A stretch of 64,000 nucleotides of DNA, taken from the NCBI GenBank assembly GCA_965267605.1, contig OZ254088.1:3534001-3598000 (forward strand). The letters are read 5' to 3'. This document shows, one piece after another, positions 24,789-33,277 of the stretch. Both the position numbers and the translations under genes were made by a program. Every line of letters starts with the position of its first letter. Within the stretch, counting starts at the first letter, position 1. The stretch comes from G965267605 sp965267605. GTDB lineage: Bacteria > Bacteroidota > Bacteroidia > Flavobacteriales_E > Vicingaceae. Under the pieces are notes generated by a model, which worked only from the letters and a program-made list of their open reading frames with translations, was not told where the DNA came from and ran no database searches.

Positions 24789-26194
24789 GCGCTTAGCAAA
24801 ATGGGATACACTTCCTCGCAAGAGGTGACGCCTGCTTTCAGCAGCGTGAGTGCATTGTGGGCCAGTGAAGGATAGTGTTCATCTACTGCTTCCAGGGCAT
24901 CTGCTCGTTCTTCACGAATGAATTTGCCAAGCTGGCCGGTGATAGGAATTACCTCATACAATGCGGCTCTTCCCTTGTATCCAACATGAAAGCAATGCTC
25001 ACAACCAACAGGTTGAAACACAGTCTGAGGTCGTTCAGATGGCTCGATATTACTCGGCAACATCTTATCGGTGATTTCCGTTTGGCTCTTGCAGGCATCG
25101 CATAGTTTTCTCACAAGCCGTTGCGCTACTGTTAACCTGAGCGTTGAAGCAATCAGGTAAGCTGGTACACCCATGTCCTTCAGTCTTGATATGCTCTCCC
25201 ACGCGGAGTTTGTATGAATTGTGGAGAGCACCAAATGTCCCGTGAGCGCTGCACGAATAGCCATATTCGCAGTCTCGGAATCTCGTATTTCCCCAAGCAT
25301 GATCACATCAGGATCCTGTCGAAGAAAGGAGCGGAGTGCTTCTGCAAATCCCAATCCGATACTGCTTTGTACTTGTACCTGGTTGATGCCTTCAAGGGTA
25401 TATTCAACGGGATCTTCAATGGTCATGATATTCGTATCCGTATCATTCAGAACCTTCATGGTTCCGTAGAGGGTAGTGGTCTTTCCACTACCGGTAGGGC
25501 CAGATATCAGAATGATACCATTAGGCTGCTGGATGCCTTCGTGATACAAATCGAATTCTCCTTCTGAGAAGCCCAATGTTTTCAAATTGATGGCAGCACC
25601 ATCGTTGCCTAGCAATCGGAGTACAGCTTTTTCTCCAAAAAGTGTCGGTAGAATGGAAACCCTGATGTCAATCTTGTGTTCTCCATTCTGAAAGAGCAAT
25701 CTCCCATCTTGTGGCAGTCTTTTCTCTCCAATGTCCAGCGCTGATTGGATCTTGATCCGGTTGATGAAAGTCGCATAATCACCCAAAGGAATCTCATACC
25801 GTTCGATCAGCTTCCCATCGATCCGGTAGCGAACCCTGGAGTTGAATTCGTAAGGTTCTACATGAATATCTGAAGCATTCATGCTTTGTGCTTCGGAAAG
25901 CACTTGCATAAGGAGATCGTCTGTGTAGTTGGTTACTTCTGCTTTCGTATGCACATCCTGACGGTAATACGCCAGAAGTAAATTCCGCAGATCCTCTTCC
26001 TCGATCTGCTGAAAACGAATGGTCTTAGACGTAATAAATTCGAGTTCTTCGCGGATAGGGATTGGATCATCTGCACACAGCACCAACAGCTCATTTCGTT
26101 CCAGCGCACATGGTACAACGGTATAATGCCATGCCTGCTCTGCGTTCAATAGTTGCAGTGCTCCGGTTTCGATATCTGGAAGCGCTGTTGTCAT
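24785..26194 (-). CDS. GspE/PilB-type secretion ATPase
   Basis: This 469-residue AAA-type ATPase has Walker A GPTGSGKTTTLYG, an Asp box (NIMTIEDPVEYTLEGINQVQV), Walker B DPDVIMLGEIRDSETA and the His box GHLVLSTIHTN. A C-terminal zinc-binding pair is present (CDACKS and CEHCFHVGYKGR). The N-terminal GspE-N domain is short, at about 85 residues. The enzyme powers pseudopilus assembly. No PilT retraction ATPase is seen nearby, which favours a secretion role over twitching motility. Confidence 0.95.
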   Translation of the reverse strand: MTTALPDIETGALQLLNAEQAWHYTVVPCALERNELLVLCADDPIPIREELEFITSKTIRFQQIEEEDLRNLLLAYYRQDVHTKAEVTNYTDDLLMQVLSEAQSMNASDIHVEPYEFNSRVRYRIDGKLIERYEIPLGDYATFINRIKIQSALDIGEKRLPQDGRLLFQNGEHKIDIRVSILPTLFGEKAVLRLLGNDGAAINLKTLGFSEGEFDLYHEGIQQPNGIILISGPTGSGKTTTLYGTMKVLNDTDTNIMTIEDPVEYTLEGINQVQVQSSIGLGFAEALRSFLRQDPDVIMLGEIRDSETANMAIRAALTGHLVLSTIHTNSAWESISRLKDMGVPAYLIASTLRLTVAQRLVRKLCDACKSQTEITDKMLPSNIEPSERPQTVFQPVGCEHCFHVGYKGRAALYEVIPITGQLGKFIREERADALEAVDEHYPSLAHNALTLLKAGVTSCEEVYPILLSA

Positions 26195-26679
26195 ATAACA
26201 TATGGGACTTGTGCCTCAATCAACGAGGAGATAACCTTGAACATGATCATTACTATAAGTACGCTTCCCAGATAGCTCACAAAGGGAATTCGGTCCTTAT
26301 CCTGTTTGAGAATGAATCTGTGAAGGATTAGCGCTGTTACACTTGCCATGGTCATTACTATGGGAAGTTCTTGCCAGGCAAAGATGGGTGTGATGGCAAG
26401 GAGGAATAACAGATCGCCAAGCCCGAATCCCTGGTTAAATACCTTCGACCATCGGACCAGTTTGAGCTTCACATAAATCAATAGCGGAAGTAGGAATACC
26501 GACATGAATAGCAGAGACCACAGCCACTGTTGAATGGCCATTGATAGACCGTGCTGAACACAACTATTGAGGATGCCAATGGCAAAAACAGCCCCAACAA
26601 TCCAGGCCCAGAAAGAACGCGTCTTCCAGTCCTGGTACATTGCTATGAGCAACAAGGGTATGGTAGCAAATAGTATCAT
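26191..26679 (-). CDS. Prepilin peptidase (A24 family), minimal form
   Basis: This 162-residue polytopic membrane protein has the two catalytic aspartates of A24 peptidases: Asp17 in MYQDWKTRSFWAW and Asp89 in GFGLGDLLFLLA. It lacks the N-terminal cytoplasmic methyltransferase-like domain of PilD/GspO, so it is a minimal peptidase. It would cleave the prepilins encoded next to it (26679, 28264, 28715). It overlaps the ATPase gene by 4 bp. Confidence 0.85.
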   Translation of the reverse strand: MILFATIPLLLIAMYQDWKTRSFWAWIVGAVFAIGILNSCVQHGLSMAIQQWLWSLLFMSVFLLPLLIYVKLKLVRWSKVFNQGFGLGDLLFLLAITPIFAWQELPIVMTMASVTALILHRFILKQDKDRIPFVSYLGSVLIVMIMFKVISSLIEAQVPYVI

Positions 26680-27173
26680 TAGTCTTCTGTTGTTTCGGTG
26701 ATTTTCTTGTCTTGATCAACTTCCCAGACATTGTAGATTCCATCGCCATCGAAGTCGGTTATGGAAGTCGCTCGGGCGGTGAATGCATTGTTCGAGGCGT
26801 TGACGATTTCGACTCTGTAGTTGGCACTTCCACCTTCGGTGGTGAGCGCTACCTGATCGAAACCTACCTCTTTTAAAGTAGCTCCGTACTTGGAGTGCAT
26901 CATGAAGTGCGCCTGCTGAAGGGTGTAGATGTAACTGAGTTGTTGTTGGGCTTCCATCGATTTGGCTTTGGATACTGACTTCTGGAAGCTCGGCATGGCA
27001 ATCATGGCGATTACGCCCATAATGATCAGTACAATCATCACTTCGTTTAGGGAAAGTCCTTTCAGGCGCTGAGGCTCGTGCTGCCCTTCGAGTCCACGCG
27101 CTTCGCGCGTCCTTAGGATGACACTCGCTCTCTTTCCTGCCGGCCGGCCGGCATGGCTTATTTTCTCTTTCAT
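26679..27173 (-). CDS. Major pseudopilin (GspG/PilA-like) with an unusually long leader
   Basis: The class III signal is clear: cleavage after G in LKG, then LSLNEVMIVLIIMGVIAMIA, with Glu5 present. The mature domain has the GspG-type end with an aspartate-rich turn (DFDGDGIYNVWEVD), which may bind calcium. The leader is 39 residues instead of about 6-10. Codons between MKEKI and RLKG are GC-rich and repeat-like (SHAGRPAGKRASVILR, TREARGLEGQHEPQ), unlike the rest of the operon. This looks like a repeat inserted in frame. Confidence 0.85.
   Translation of the reverse strand: MKEKISHAGRPAGKRASVILRTREARGLEGQHEPQRLKGLSLNEVMIVLIIMGVIAMIAMPSFQKSVSKAKSMEAQQQLSYIYTLQQAHFMMHSKYGATLKEVGFDQVALTTEGGSANYRVEIVNASNNAFTARATSITDFDGDGIYNVWEVDQDKKITETTED
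27070..27155 (-). repeat. GC-rich palindromic repeat inserted in the pilin leader
   Basis: The segment contains ACGCGC-TTC-GCGCGT (27096-27110) and the palindrome GCCGGCCGGCCGGC (27139-27152). Base composition is far above that of its neighbours. It lies wholly inside the leader-coding part of the pseudopilin gene and keeps the frame open. I read it as a dispersed palindromic repeat; other copies are not visible in this window. Confidence 0.55.
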
Positions 27174-27185
27174 CTTTTTTCTTTT

Positions 27186-28274
27186 TTAAATCGTTCCCAA
27201 TTGGATCATGGGTAAATACAATGCGATAACCACGAAGCCCACCACACACCCAACCATGAGCATCATTATGGGTTCCATCAGTCTTGTAGTAATGGTTAGT
27301 TGGTGGTCCACTTCGTCTTCATAAATCCGGGTGAGTGTTTCGAACATGGAAGTGAGTTTTCCTGATTCTTCTCCTACCCGCACATAGGAAACCAAACGCT
27401 GATCGAACACCGAGCGATCCTCCAGGGATTTGTGGAGTGCATGCCCGCGCGTTACTTCAATGGCAGCCTCACTAATTCTGTTGGAGAGTGGAATGAAATC
27501 TGTCATTTGAGAAGTAAGCTCCAGCGATTCTACCAATGGTTTTCCCGATCCGGAGAGCAGGCTTAAGGAATGCATGAACTTCCCTAACTCGAGTTTCTTT
27601 TTGAGTTTCCCGATCAATGGGAGCACGAGCATTACTTTCTGGATATACCCTTTGTAGCTTGGTATGGCCCATATGCTTCTAAGCAGTATGATCAGTCCCA
27701 GTAACCCCAGCATTGTAATGGTCATGTGTGTGTTCAGGAAGTTGGAAAGCTTCACCAGCATATTTGTTACGGAGGGGAGCTCCTGACCGAATTGTCGGTA
27801 CATGCCTTCATACATGGGTACAACGAAAATGAGCATGCCAGCCACAACACCGGTTGTCATACAAAGGATGAGTGCGGGGTAGGCAGCAGCACCTGAGACT
27901 TTTCTCTTCAGTTCCATGCGTCCTTGGTAATACTTGGCCAATTGACCCAGCACTTTCGCTAACTTCCCTGTAGCTTCCCCCAGTTCAATACTCTTGGTCT
28001 CGTAGATGGTAATATCTGGAAGGGTGCTAAAGGCCTCCGCTAACGATTTGCCTCCAATCACTTGTTGGAGAAGTTGCTGGAATGTTTCCTTAAGTCGGGT
28101 ATTCTTTTCTTCCTCAATTAACACCTCAAAGGCGTACTTCAAGGTCAAACCAGCAAGCATCATGGTAGACAAGCTGGTGTACATGGCTCCCTTGCGTTTC
28201 TCGGTGAGCACCTTGAATAGCTTCAGCGATCCGGTCTTTCCGACCAGAGAGGTATGACGTACGCTAACGTCCAT
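27186..28274 (-). CDS. GspF/PilC-like platform protein
   Basis: The ATG at 28274 is preferred (362 residues); an alternative at 28301 would overlap the upstream gene by 38 bp. Two T2SSF domains are visible with the typical GxSLAEAF and GHALHKSLE motifs, each followed by ELGEATGKLAKVL or VGEESGKLTSMF. There are three membrane helices (LILCMTTGVVAGMLIFVV, MLGLLGLIILLRSIW, and the C-terminal MMLMVGCVVGFVVIALYLP). It is the inner-membrane platform on which the ATPase acts. Confidence 0.92.
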   Translation of the reverse strand: MDVSVRHTSLVGKTGSLKLFKVLTEKRKGAMYTSLSTMMLAGLTLKYAFEVLIEEEKNTRLKETFQQLLQQVIGGKSLAEAFSTLPDITIYETKSIELGEATGKLAKVLGQLAKYYQGRMELKRKVSGAAAYPALILCMTTGVVAGMLIFVVPMYEGMYRQFGQELPSVTNMLVKLSNFLNTHMTITMLGLLGLIILLRSIWAIPSYKGYIQKVMLVLPLIGKLKKKLELGKFMHSLSLLSGSGKPLVESLELTSQMTDFIPLSNRISEAAIEVTRGHALHKSLEDRSVFDQRLVSYVRVGEESGKLTSMFETLTRIYEDEVDHQLTITTRLMEPIMMLMVGCVVGFVVIALYLPMIQLGTI

Positions 28275-28725
28275 TTGTGCAATGTTTAAGGTGATCGGCA
28301 ATGTCTGTTCTGGGTAGGTAGGTAATCGTAACGTGCTCTGTTTCGAAAGCGAAGCTGTCCACCAGATTAGAATTACAAATGGTATGTAAGCGTAGCATGC
28401 TGGCCTTGTTGGACAACGTGTCTAATCGATCATTGTAAGACCTACCTAGCGTTCCGTTCCGAATGAGGTAGCTCACGTTTTTCTTCTCGGGTAGTTTGCA
28501 GTTCAGTTGTTCGTCTGAGGCGACTGTAACATCGTTTGAACGGTAGAGGTCGAGTTCCATTTGCACCTGATGTAGGCTTTCATCTGTAAGGTGGTCTTGC
28601 TGCGTGTTGAAGGTGTGAACAAGCGTATTCGTTTGCACCCAAAGCTGGCTGATGATGGCAGTGATTACACTGCAAACCAGTAGGCCAATCATTACCTCTG
28701 ATATGGTAAATCCTTTAATCTTCAT
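28264..28725 (-). CDS. Minor pseudopilin (GspJ-like)
   Basis: This 153-residue protein has a short prepilin leader MKIKG cleaved before FTISEVMIGLLVCSVITAI, with Glu5 present. The remaining domain is beta-rich without recognisable family detail. It overlaps both neighbours (11 bp each), consistent with co-translation of the minor pseudopilins. The GspJ assignment rests on size and order. Confidence 0.75.
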   Translation of the reverse strand: MKIKGFTISEVMIGLLVCSVITAIISQLWVQTNTLVHTFNTQQDHLTDESLHQVQMELDLYRSNDVTVASDEQLNCKLPEKKNVSYLIRNGTLGRSYNDRLDTLSNKASMLRLHTICNSNLVDSFAFETEHVTITYLPRTDIADHLKHCTNGR

Positions 28726-29035
28726 GTTGTACGATTCTTTTTAATGTGAATTTGTGATGGCCTTGAGTATCGCTGACTTTCACGGTGAGCGTGGCCAATG
28801 GAGCATCTTCGAAAGGTGTTCTTTCTTCCGAGACGATATATCCATCAGGCATTTCAGGTATCTGGTGCCCGTTGAGTAACGCATTGTATGTGATCAGATG
28901 GGTGTTTCGGTCCGCCTGATTGAACCCCATCTTAAATGCGTTCGTGGAAGTCAATAACACACAACAAATTGCACCATTCAGGATGGCTGATGCAATCATT
29001 GTTTCCATCAGGGATATGCCTTTTAATCGAGCCAT
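28715..29035 (-). CDS. Minor pseudopilin (GspI-like)
   Basis: This 106-residue protein has leader MARLKG and then ISLMETMIASAILNGAIC with Glu5, the prepilin peptidase recognition sequence. The short globular domain matches the size of GspI-type pseudopilins, which cap the pseudopilus with GspJ and GspK. It overlaps the upstream gene by 13 bp. Confidence 0.75.
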   Translation of the reverse strand: MARLKGISLMETMIASAILNGAICCVLLTSTNAFKMGFNQADRNTHLITYNALLNGHQIPEMPDGYIVSEERTPFEDAPLATLTVKVSDTQGHHKFTLKRIVQHED

Positions 29036-30279
29036 TTCAATACAGTTTTTCTTTTTCCGTTTTCAGCAGAGATCCCAAAGGGTGAAGGGAGCTTGTTGTC
29101 TAATGTTCCTTCAACCATAGCTTGTGCGTAGGATCTGCCTTTCGTGTTTGCTTTTAATTTGTTTGTAACAACAGCACCAGATATGTGGCCTTGAATTTCT
29201 ACGGTTCCATCTGTGAAGACTTCCCCGATTACTCGCGCGCCAGGAGATATGCGAATTACTCCCGCTGGTTTGCCTTGGTGCTGGTGCAGAAGGGCGAGCG
29301 TTCCCTGTACTTCAGAGGTCTCATCCAGTAGAATTTGATGTGCTGAATTTTCCTGCTCAATGTTGAGTAGAAGAGAGGAAGGAAACGTTAGCTGACTTCC
29401 TTTTTCTACGATGATTTCTTTCGAACAGTGGGCATGAATAGAACCGGTGAATGCTTCTCCAATAGTCAGCTTTTCGCAGACAATGGAGATGTTTTGAAGG
29501 TCGCAAGACTGATCAATGTATATCTCTGACCCAACCAGAACAAGATTACCGTGTAAAGAGATGTTTTTAAGGTAAGCGTGCGTATTGCACAGTAGGTAGA
29601 TAGTGGAATCAGAGAAGGAACAGTTTAAACTGTCTTCCAATTCACTCAGATGTAATGTTTGGGCAACAGGAATTTGAAGCTGCGTATTCCTCACACGCTT
29701 CTTAAGTAGTGTCAAAGGAGAATCTGTGGTACTTGCTTCTACCTGAAGGTCCAGTTTACCCGTGTTCGTTCCGGTATGCAAACGATCCCACTTGCCATCC
29801 GGAATTCGAACCTTACCCTTTACAGAAGCAGCTCCGCCAAATTTCACTCCATCGTTATTGGCGGGAACAGTTAGTACCGGGAGCGGGTCAGTAACCAGGT
29901 GTCCGATGATCCCGGAATGGGTCACGGTATATCCACTTACAGATGAGGTGATAGAAACCAATTGGTACAGCCCCCAGTTTTGGGTAGTGGATTCAACCTT
30001 CGCACCATGGGTGAGTTCTAAATGAGATCCAAGCGTGGAGGGGTCCACATTATTTAAACCCAGGGTCCATGCGGATTCCATGTTTAAATGGGCGAGGTAG
30101 ATTGCATTAACCCTTGCGCGTACCATCGCTGAGCGATGTCCGATGTGGGTAAGCGTGGCACAGAACATGCCCATCACTGCTACAAATCCAACAGCATACA
30201 ACAACATCGTGCCTTTCACTCTGGAGCGCGTTGCATCCGATGATGGGGATGTGTCAGCACAAGGTTTACTCAGTTTCAT
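29023..30279 (-). CDS. Membrane-anchored bactofilin-like beta-helix protein of the secretion operon
   Basis: The ATG at 30279, preceded by AAAGAGAAAA, is chosen over 30300. The 418-residue protein has an N-terminal membrane helix (GTMLLYAVGFVAVMGMFCATL) in the place where GspK-type minor pseudopilins occur. The rest lacks a GspK fold. Its C-terminal half has repeating beta rungs (NISLHGNLVLVGSEIYID, VIRISPGARVIGEVFTDG, TVEIQGHISGAVV) like bactofilins. It may act as a tip or scaffold component; that is inference. Confidence 0.65.
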   Translation of the reverse strand: MKLSKPCADTSPSSDATRSRVKGTMLLYAVGFVAVMGMFCATLTHIGHRSAMVRARVNAIYLAHLNMESAWTLGLNNVDPSTLGSHLELTHGAKVESTTQNWGLYQLVSITSSVSGYTVTHSGIIGHLVTDPLPVLTVPANNDGVKFGGAASVKGKVRIPDGKWDRLHTGTNTGKLDLQVEASTTDSPLTLLKKRVRNTQLQIPVAQTLHLSELEDSLNCSFSDSTIYLLCNTHAYLKNISLHGNLVLVGSEIYIDQSCDLQNISIVCEKLTIGEAFTGSIHAHCSKEIIVEKGSQLTFPSSLLLNIEQENSAHQILLDETSEVQGTLALLHQHQGKPAGVIRISPGARVIGEVFTDGTVEIQGHISGAVVTNKLKANTKGRSYAQAMVEGTLDNKLPSPFGISAENGKRKTVLKWLD

Positions 30280-30874
30280 TTTTCTCTTTGCCTTCTTCAT
30301 TTGATTTCTTTCGTTTTCGCCTTTTTGGCTTGTTTTCCAATGGCTCTTTGATCTCCGTTTGTTGTTCCTGCCGTTTCCTGAACCAGCGTTTGGATGGAAC
30401 TTTGGCTTGCTCCTTGGCCACCTTCTTTTCTGCCCGTTTGGTAGGTGGATTCATTTTTTTTGGAGGCTTTTTTTCTTTGACGAGTTTGCCTTTGTGATGA
30501 GATCGAATGCTTGTGATTTGCCCAGCCGCACTCCAGTGATACCACTTTCCTTTGGAGAGCCCTTTCTTGTAAGTTCCTTGCGTTTTCAGTTGCCGATTAG
30601 GGTGAAACTCATAGTATGGACCATCCAGCAGTTTACCCGAGTAACCTCCCTGCGTTGTGTGAATGATCTTATTGTCGTACCACGCGTAGCTTCTTTTGTT
30701 ATGTGTTGATACTTCTTGCTTTTCGGCCAGGTATGAGAACTGATGACGTGTTCCGTCTTCACCATAATAGGTGCGTTGATGACGTTTCACATCCCAATGT
30801 GGATTGCCTTGAGCAACAGCGAGAAACGGTGTGGTACAGCACAGTAACCATATATGATAACTTAACTGCTTCAT
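30266..30874 (-). CDS. Secreted MORN-like repeat protein with lysine-rich tail
   Basis: This 202-residue protein has a signal peptide (YHIWLLCCTTPFLAVAQG), then a MORN-type variant repeat region (GGYSGKLLDGPYYEFHPN, LKTQGTYKKGLSKGKWYHW). A 75-residue tail that is extremely rich in Lys, Arg and Glu (KPKRRKRKKSNEEGKEK) follows. It overlaps the downstream bactofilin-like gene by 14 bp, so it appears to be the first gene of the secretion operon. The function is unknown; the basic tail may bind surface polymers. Confidence 0.65.
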   Translation of the reverse strand: MKQLSYHIWLLCCTTPFLAVAQGNPHWDVKRHQRTYYGEDGTRHQFSYLAEKQEVSTHNKRSYAWYDNKIIHTTQGGYSGKLLDGPYYEFHPNRQLKTQGTYKKGLSKGKWYHWSAAGQITSIRSHHKGKLVKEKKPPKKMNPPTKRAEKKVAKEQAKVPSKRWFRKRQEQQTEIKEPLENKPKRRKRKKSNEEGKEKNETE

Positions 30875-31500
30875 GTTATCAGTTGATGAGAAAGTGCGTA
30901 CCTAACCAGTGCTGCAGAATTAGGCACACCGGTCTTTTTCAGAATACTTCTTCTATGTGCATCAATAGTTCTGTGACTAATGCCCAGCTCACCTGCAATT
31001 TCTTTGTTGGACAGGCCGTGGGAAATGAACTCTACCACTTCAAGTTCGCGCCTTGACAGGGCTGCTTCCGTGGCTTCAATAACCTCGCCTATTTTACCCG
31101 AATGATTACCGGTAACGTATTGGTGAACGATTTCACTGGAATAGTAAGTGCCACCTTTGGTAACTTGTTGCAAGGCCTGTTCGCAATTGCCATTGAGCAA
31201 GTTGTCTGTAACAATTCCCTGCACACCACAACGTAGAAGGTGGGGAGTTTGTCCGGTAAGTGCATTTGGTAGTATGCACAACAGGTTATGTCCCTTGCTT
31301 ATCAGTAGTGCAATTTGATCAATGAACCGCAGTTGATCTTCCGTTAGAAATACTATAATGGTGCTTGGCTGCTCATTCATATTTCTGACATCATTCAGAG
31401 ATGGAATGACTTCCAATTGAAAATCATGATCAATGTCATAGATGAGTCTTTTTAAGCCATATTGCGCTATGGAATTTGCCGCGATAATGTAATACTTCAT
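30871..31500 (-). CDS. LuxR-type regulator with degenerate receiver
   Basis: This 209-residue protein has an N-terminal half folded like a response-regulator receiver but lacking the phosphorylation aspartate: the strand reads STIIVFLTEDQ where a conserved D is expected. The C-terminal LuxR helix-turn-helix is intact (ALSRRELEVVEFISHGLSNK, HRTIDAHRRSILKKTG). Its stop overlaps the MORN-like gene by 4 bp, so it heads the secretion operon and may control it. It probably responds to something other than phosphorylation. Confidence 0.82.
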   Translation of the reverse strand: MKYYIIAANSIAQYGLKRLIYDIDHDFQLEVIPSLNDVRNMNEQPSTIIVFLTEDQLRFIDQIALLISKGHNLLCILPNALTGQTPHLLRCGVQGIVTDNLLNGNCEQALQQVTKGGTYYSSEIVHQYVTGNHSGKIGEVIEATEAALSRRELEVVEFISHGLSNKEIAGELGISHRTIDAHRRSILKKTGVPNSAALVRYALSHQLIT

Positions 31501-31661
31501 GATCCGAATTTGTTTGAATCCAAAGTATTCAGGGCTCCGGTAAATACGTTAGGTGACCAACCCTAATCGAATAGGTATTTATACCCTAAGTTAGCGTTGA
31601 GTTAAATCACTCCTTTGGGACTTGATTACTACCATTATTTTTAGGATTGTTGCGATGTGCT

Positions 31662-31883
31662 ATGTCGAACTATGAACAGTATAACAGCCGATCTCTGGCT
31701 GATAGAGCGGATATTGTCAGAGAAAATGGATTGCTGCTGGAGAGCAAAGAAGTAGGGGATAAATACCTGCAACTATACCAGCTAGATGATTTTTACGTGG
31801 TGGTGGTTGTGGAAGCTGGGTTCAAGCTGGTGCAAGCAGATGCATATTCCGAGGTTCCGGAAGATTGGCGTAAGAATTACTAA
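31662..31883 (+). CDS. Small protein of unknown function between two regulators
   Basis: The ATG at 31662 is preferred (73 residues, SNYEQYNSRSLADRADIVR); an ATG at 31647 adds five residues. The protein is soluble, with a beta hairpin (KYLQLYQLDDFYVVVVVEA) typical of small conserved Bacteroidota proteins. It overlaps the convergent regulator gene by 4 bp. No function can be assigned. Confidence 0.6.
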   Translation: MSNYEQYNSRSLADRADIVRENGLLLESKEVGDKYLQLYQLDDFYVVVVVEAGFKLVQADAYSEVPEDWRKNY

Positions 31884-32515
31884 CTCACCAAATTATTTCT
31901 GTAACAGAAGTGAACCAGTTCTACCTTCGAGTGGATACCAAGTTTGCTATATATACGCTCCTTGTGTGACTTAACAGTTGAACTGGAGATATGCAGTTTC
32001 TTAGCTATTTCTGCTTCTGATCGATCCTGAAATAACAGAGTGATGACCTCCAATTCCCTTTTCGAAAGTTTGGTATTGTTGAAGGTGCGCGATTCTACGG
32101 TCAGCATCTTTTCCAGTAGGTACTTTCCGAATTCCGGACACACGTACTGCTTACGTTGTTTAACGGCAACGATCGCTCGTGATAGTTCACTTGGATTGGC
32201 AAGGTTGCAAACAATACCCGCAAGTCCGGCACGGCAAAGTTCCTGGATTCCAACCAGCCAACTTGCCGACCCTATTAATATGGTAGGCACTTGAAATGCG
32301 TGGATGAAACCTTTCAATTCCTCTAAAGCCTCAGGGGAGTACCGGTGAAAACTGGCGATGACCAAGTCAGGTCTTTCGGCATTCACTCTTCTTCTAACGG
32401 CAAGCAGGTCTTCGAAATCTTCCACCATGCCTGCGGGGTAATGTTCACCGACTAAAAGAGCGAGTCCTTTTCGGTGTAGGTTGGCTGAATCAACTATAAA
32501 AACTTTCGACATCAT
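31880..32515 (-). CDS. LuxR-type response regulator, atypical receiver
   Basis: This 211-residue protein has an N-terminal receiver-like domain with one acidic residue in the pocket (VFIVDSANLHRKGL). At the phosphorylation site it has PDLVIASFHRYS instead of PDLVLLD. The C-terminal HTH is intact (KLSKRELEVITLLFQDRSEA, ISSSTVKSHKERIYSKLG). It is a paralogue of the regulator at 30871-31500. No histidine kinase is present in the window. Regulation of the neighbouring secretion genes is possible but not shown. Confidence 0.82.
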   Translation of the reverse strand: MMSKVFIVDSANLHRKGLALLVGEHYPAGMVEDFEDLLAVRRRVNAERPDLVIASFHRYSPEALEELKGFIHAFQVPTILIGSASWLVGIQELCRAGLAGIVCNLANPSELSRAIVAVKQRKQYVCPEFGKYLLEKMLTVESRTFNNTKLSKRELEVITLLFQDRSEAEIAKKLHISSSTVKSHKERIYSKLGIHSKVELVHFCYRNNLVS

Positions 32516-32830
32516 TTGGGGGCTTTACGTTCTATCCGAAGAAACGCTACACGTTTAAATCTTGGGTTAACAAATCCTAATGATTGAGTCAGTAAATACT
32601 TCACCTACAGCACTATAATATAACCAATTATTGGTATTTGGTTACTATCCAGAATAACACTTAAGTATTAATACTGACTTGTAATATCCTTACTGTAAAG
32701 GAACATCCCAACGTTGTAATCTATTTACGTTCTACCTTCTTTATATTACGATTCAGCAATGAATCTTATTGCGAGGACAGTATACCCCGGTTCCTTTATT
32801 GTTTATCTTTTGCAGTACCAGATTTCTCTC
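32516..32830. other. AT-rich divergent intergenic region with a palindrome
   Basis: This 315-bp region separates the regulator at 32515 from the gene at 32831. I see no gene in it. It contains the perfect 13-bp palindrome ACCAATTATTGGT at 32623-32635, which may be an operator for one of the divergent genes or for the LuxR-type protein itself. Confidence 0.4.
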
Positions 32831-33277
32831 ATGGAAGATCCGCTTCGAGAACATCGGTTGAAATTTTGCAAGGTGTGCCAACTCCGCGCCTTTGATTTTA
32901 ACAAAGGGGTTACCTGTTCGCTCACAGGTGAATTGGCAGCCTTTGAAGGAGCATGTCCGGATTACAAGCTGGATGAGCAGGAGCAAGAAGCCGTACTGAA
33001 AAAGGAAGAGGCTTATCGGGATTCTGAGATAGCCGAAGAATCGTTAGGACTAGGGAAAATTGGCGGTGTGAAAGCCGGGATCGTGGTGATGGTGTTAAGC
33101 TTCGTGCTCCTCATAGCCGGCATTGTTGCACTGAACAAGATATTCATATGGTGCATCATTGGATTTGGTTTTGGTATGATTGCATTGTTCAGAGGATTGA
33201 AGAGGAAGAAACAAGAAGGAGTTAAACAAGCTAAACATGATGACCTACTTGATGAAGACATGGTTAACCAGGGGTAG
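32831..33277 (+). CDS. Small membrane protein with N-terminal cysteine motif
   Basis: The ATG at 32831 gives a protein of 148 residues starting EDPLREHRLKFCKVCQLRAFD. The frame extends upstream to 32759, but without a matching start region. Four cysteines (C-x2-C, then GVTCSLTG and GACPDY) may form a zinc ribbon. Two membrane helices follow (AGIVVMVLSFVLLIAGIVAL, FIWCIIGFGFGMIALF) and a charged tail. I know no function. It overlaps the next lipoprotein gene by 41 bp. Confidence 0.65.
   Translation: MEDPLREHRLKFCKVCQLRAFDFNKGVTCSLTGELAAFEGACPDYKLDEQEQEAVLKKEEAYRDSEIAEESLGLGKIGGVKAGIVVMVLSFVLLIAGIVALNKIFIWCIIGFGFGMIALFRGLKRKKQEGVKQAKHDDLLDEDMVNQG

Noticed and set aside
19979..30300. Type IV pilus for twitching motility
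   Set aside because: No retraction ATPase or chemotaxis genes are visible and there is a GspC-like member, so a secretion role fits better, though this is not certain.
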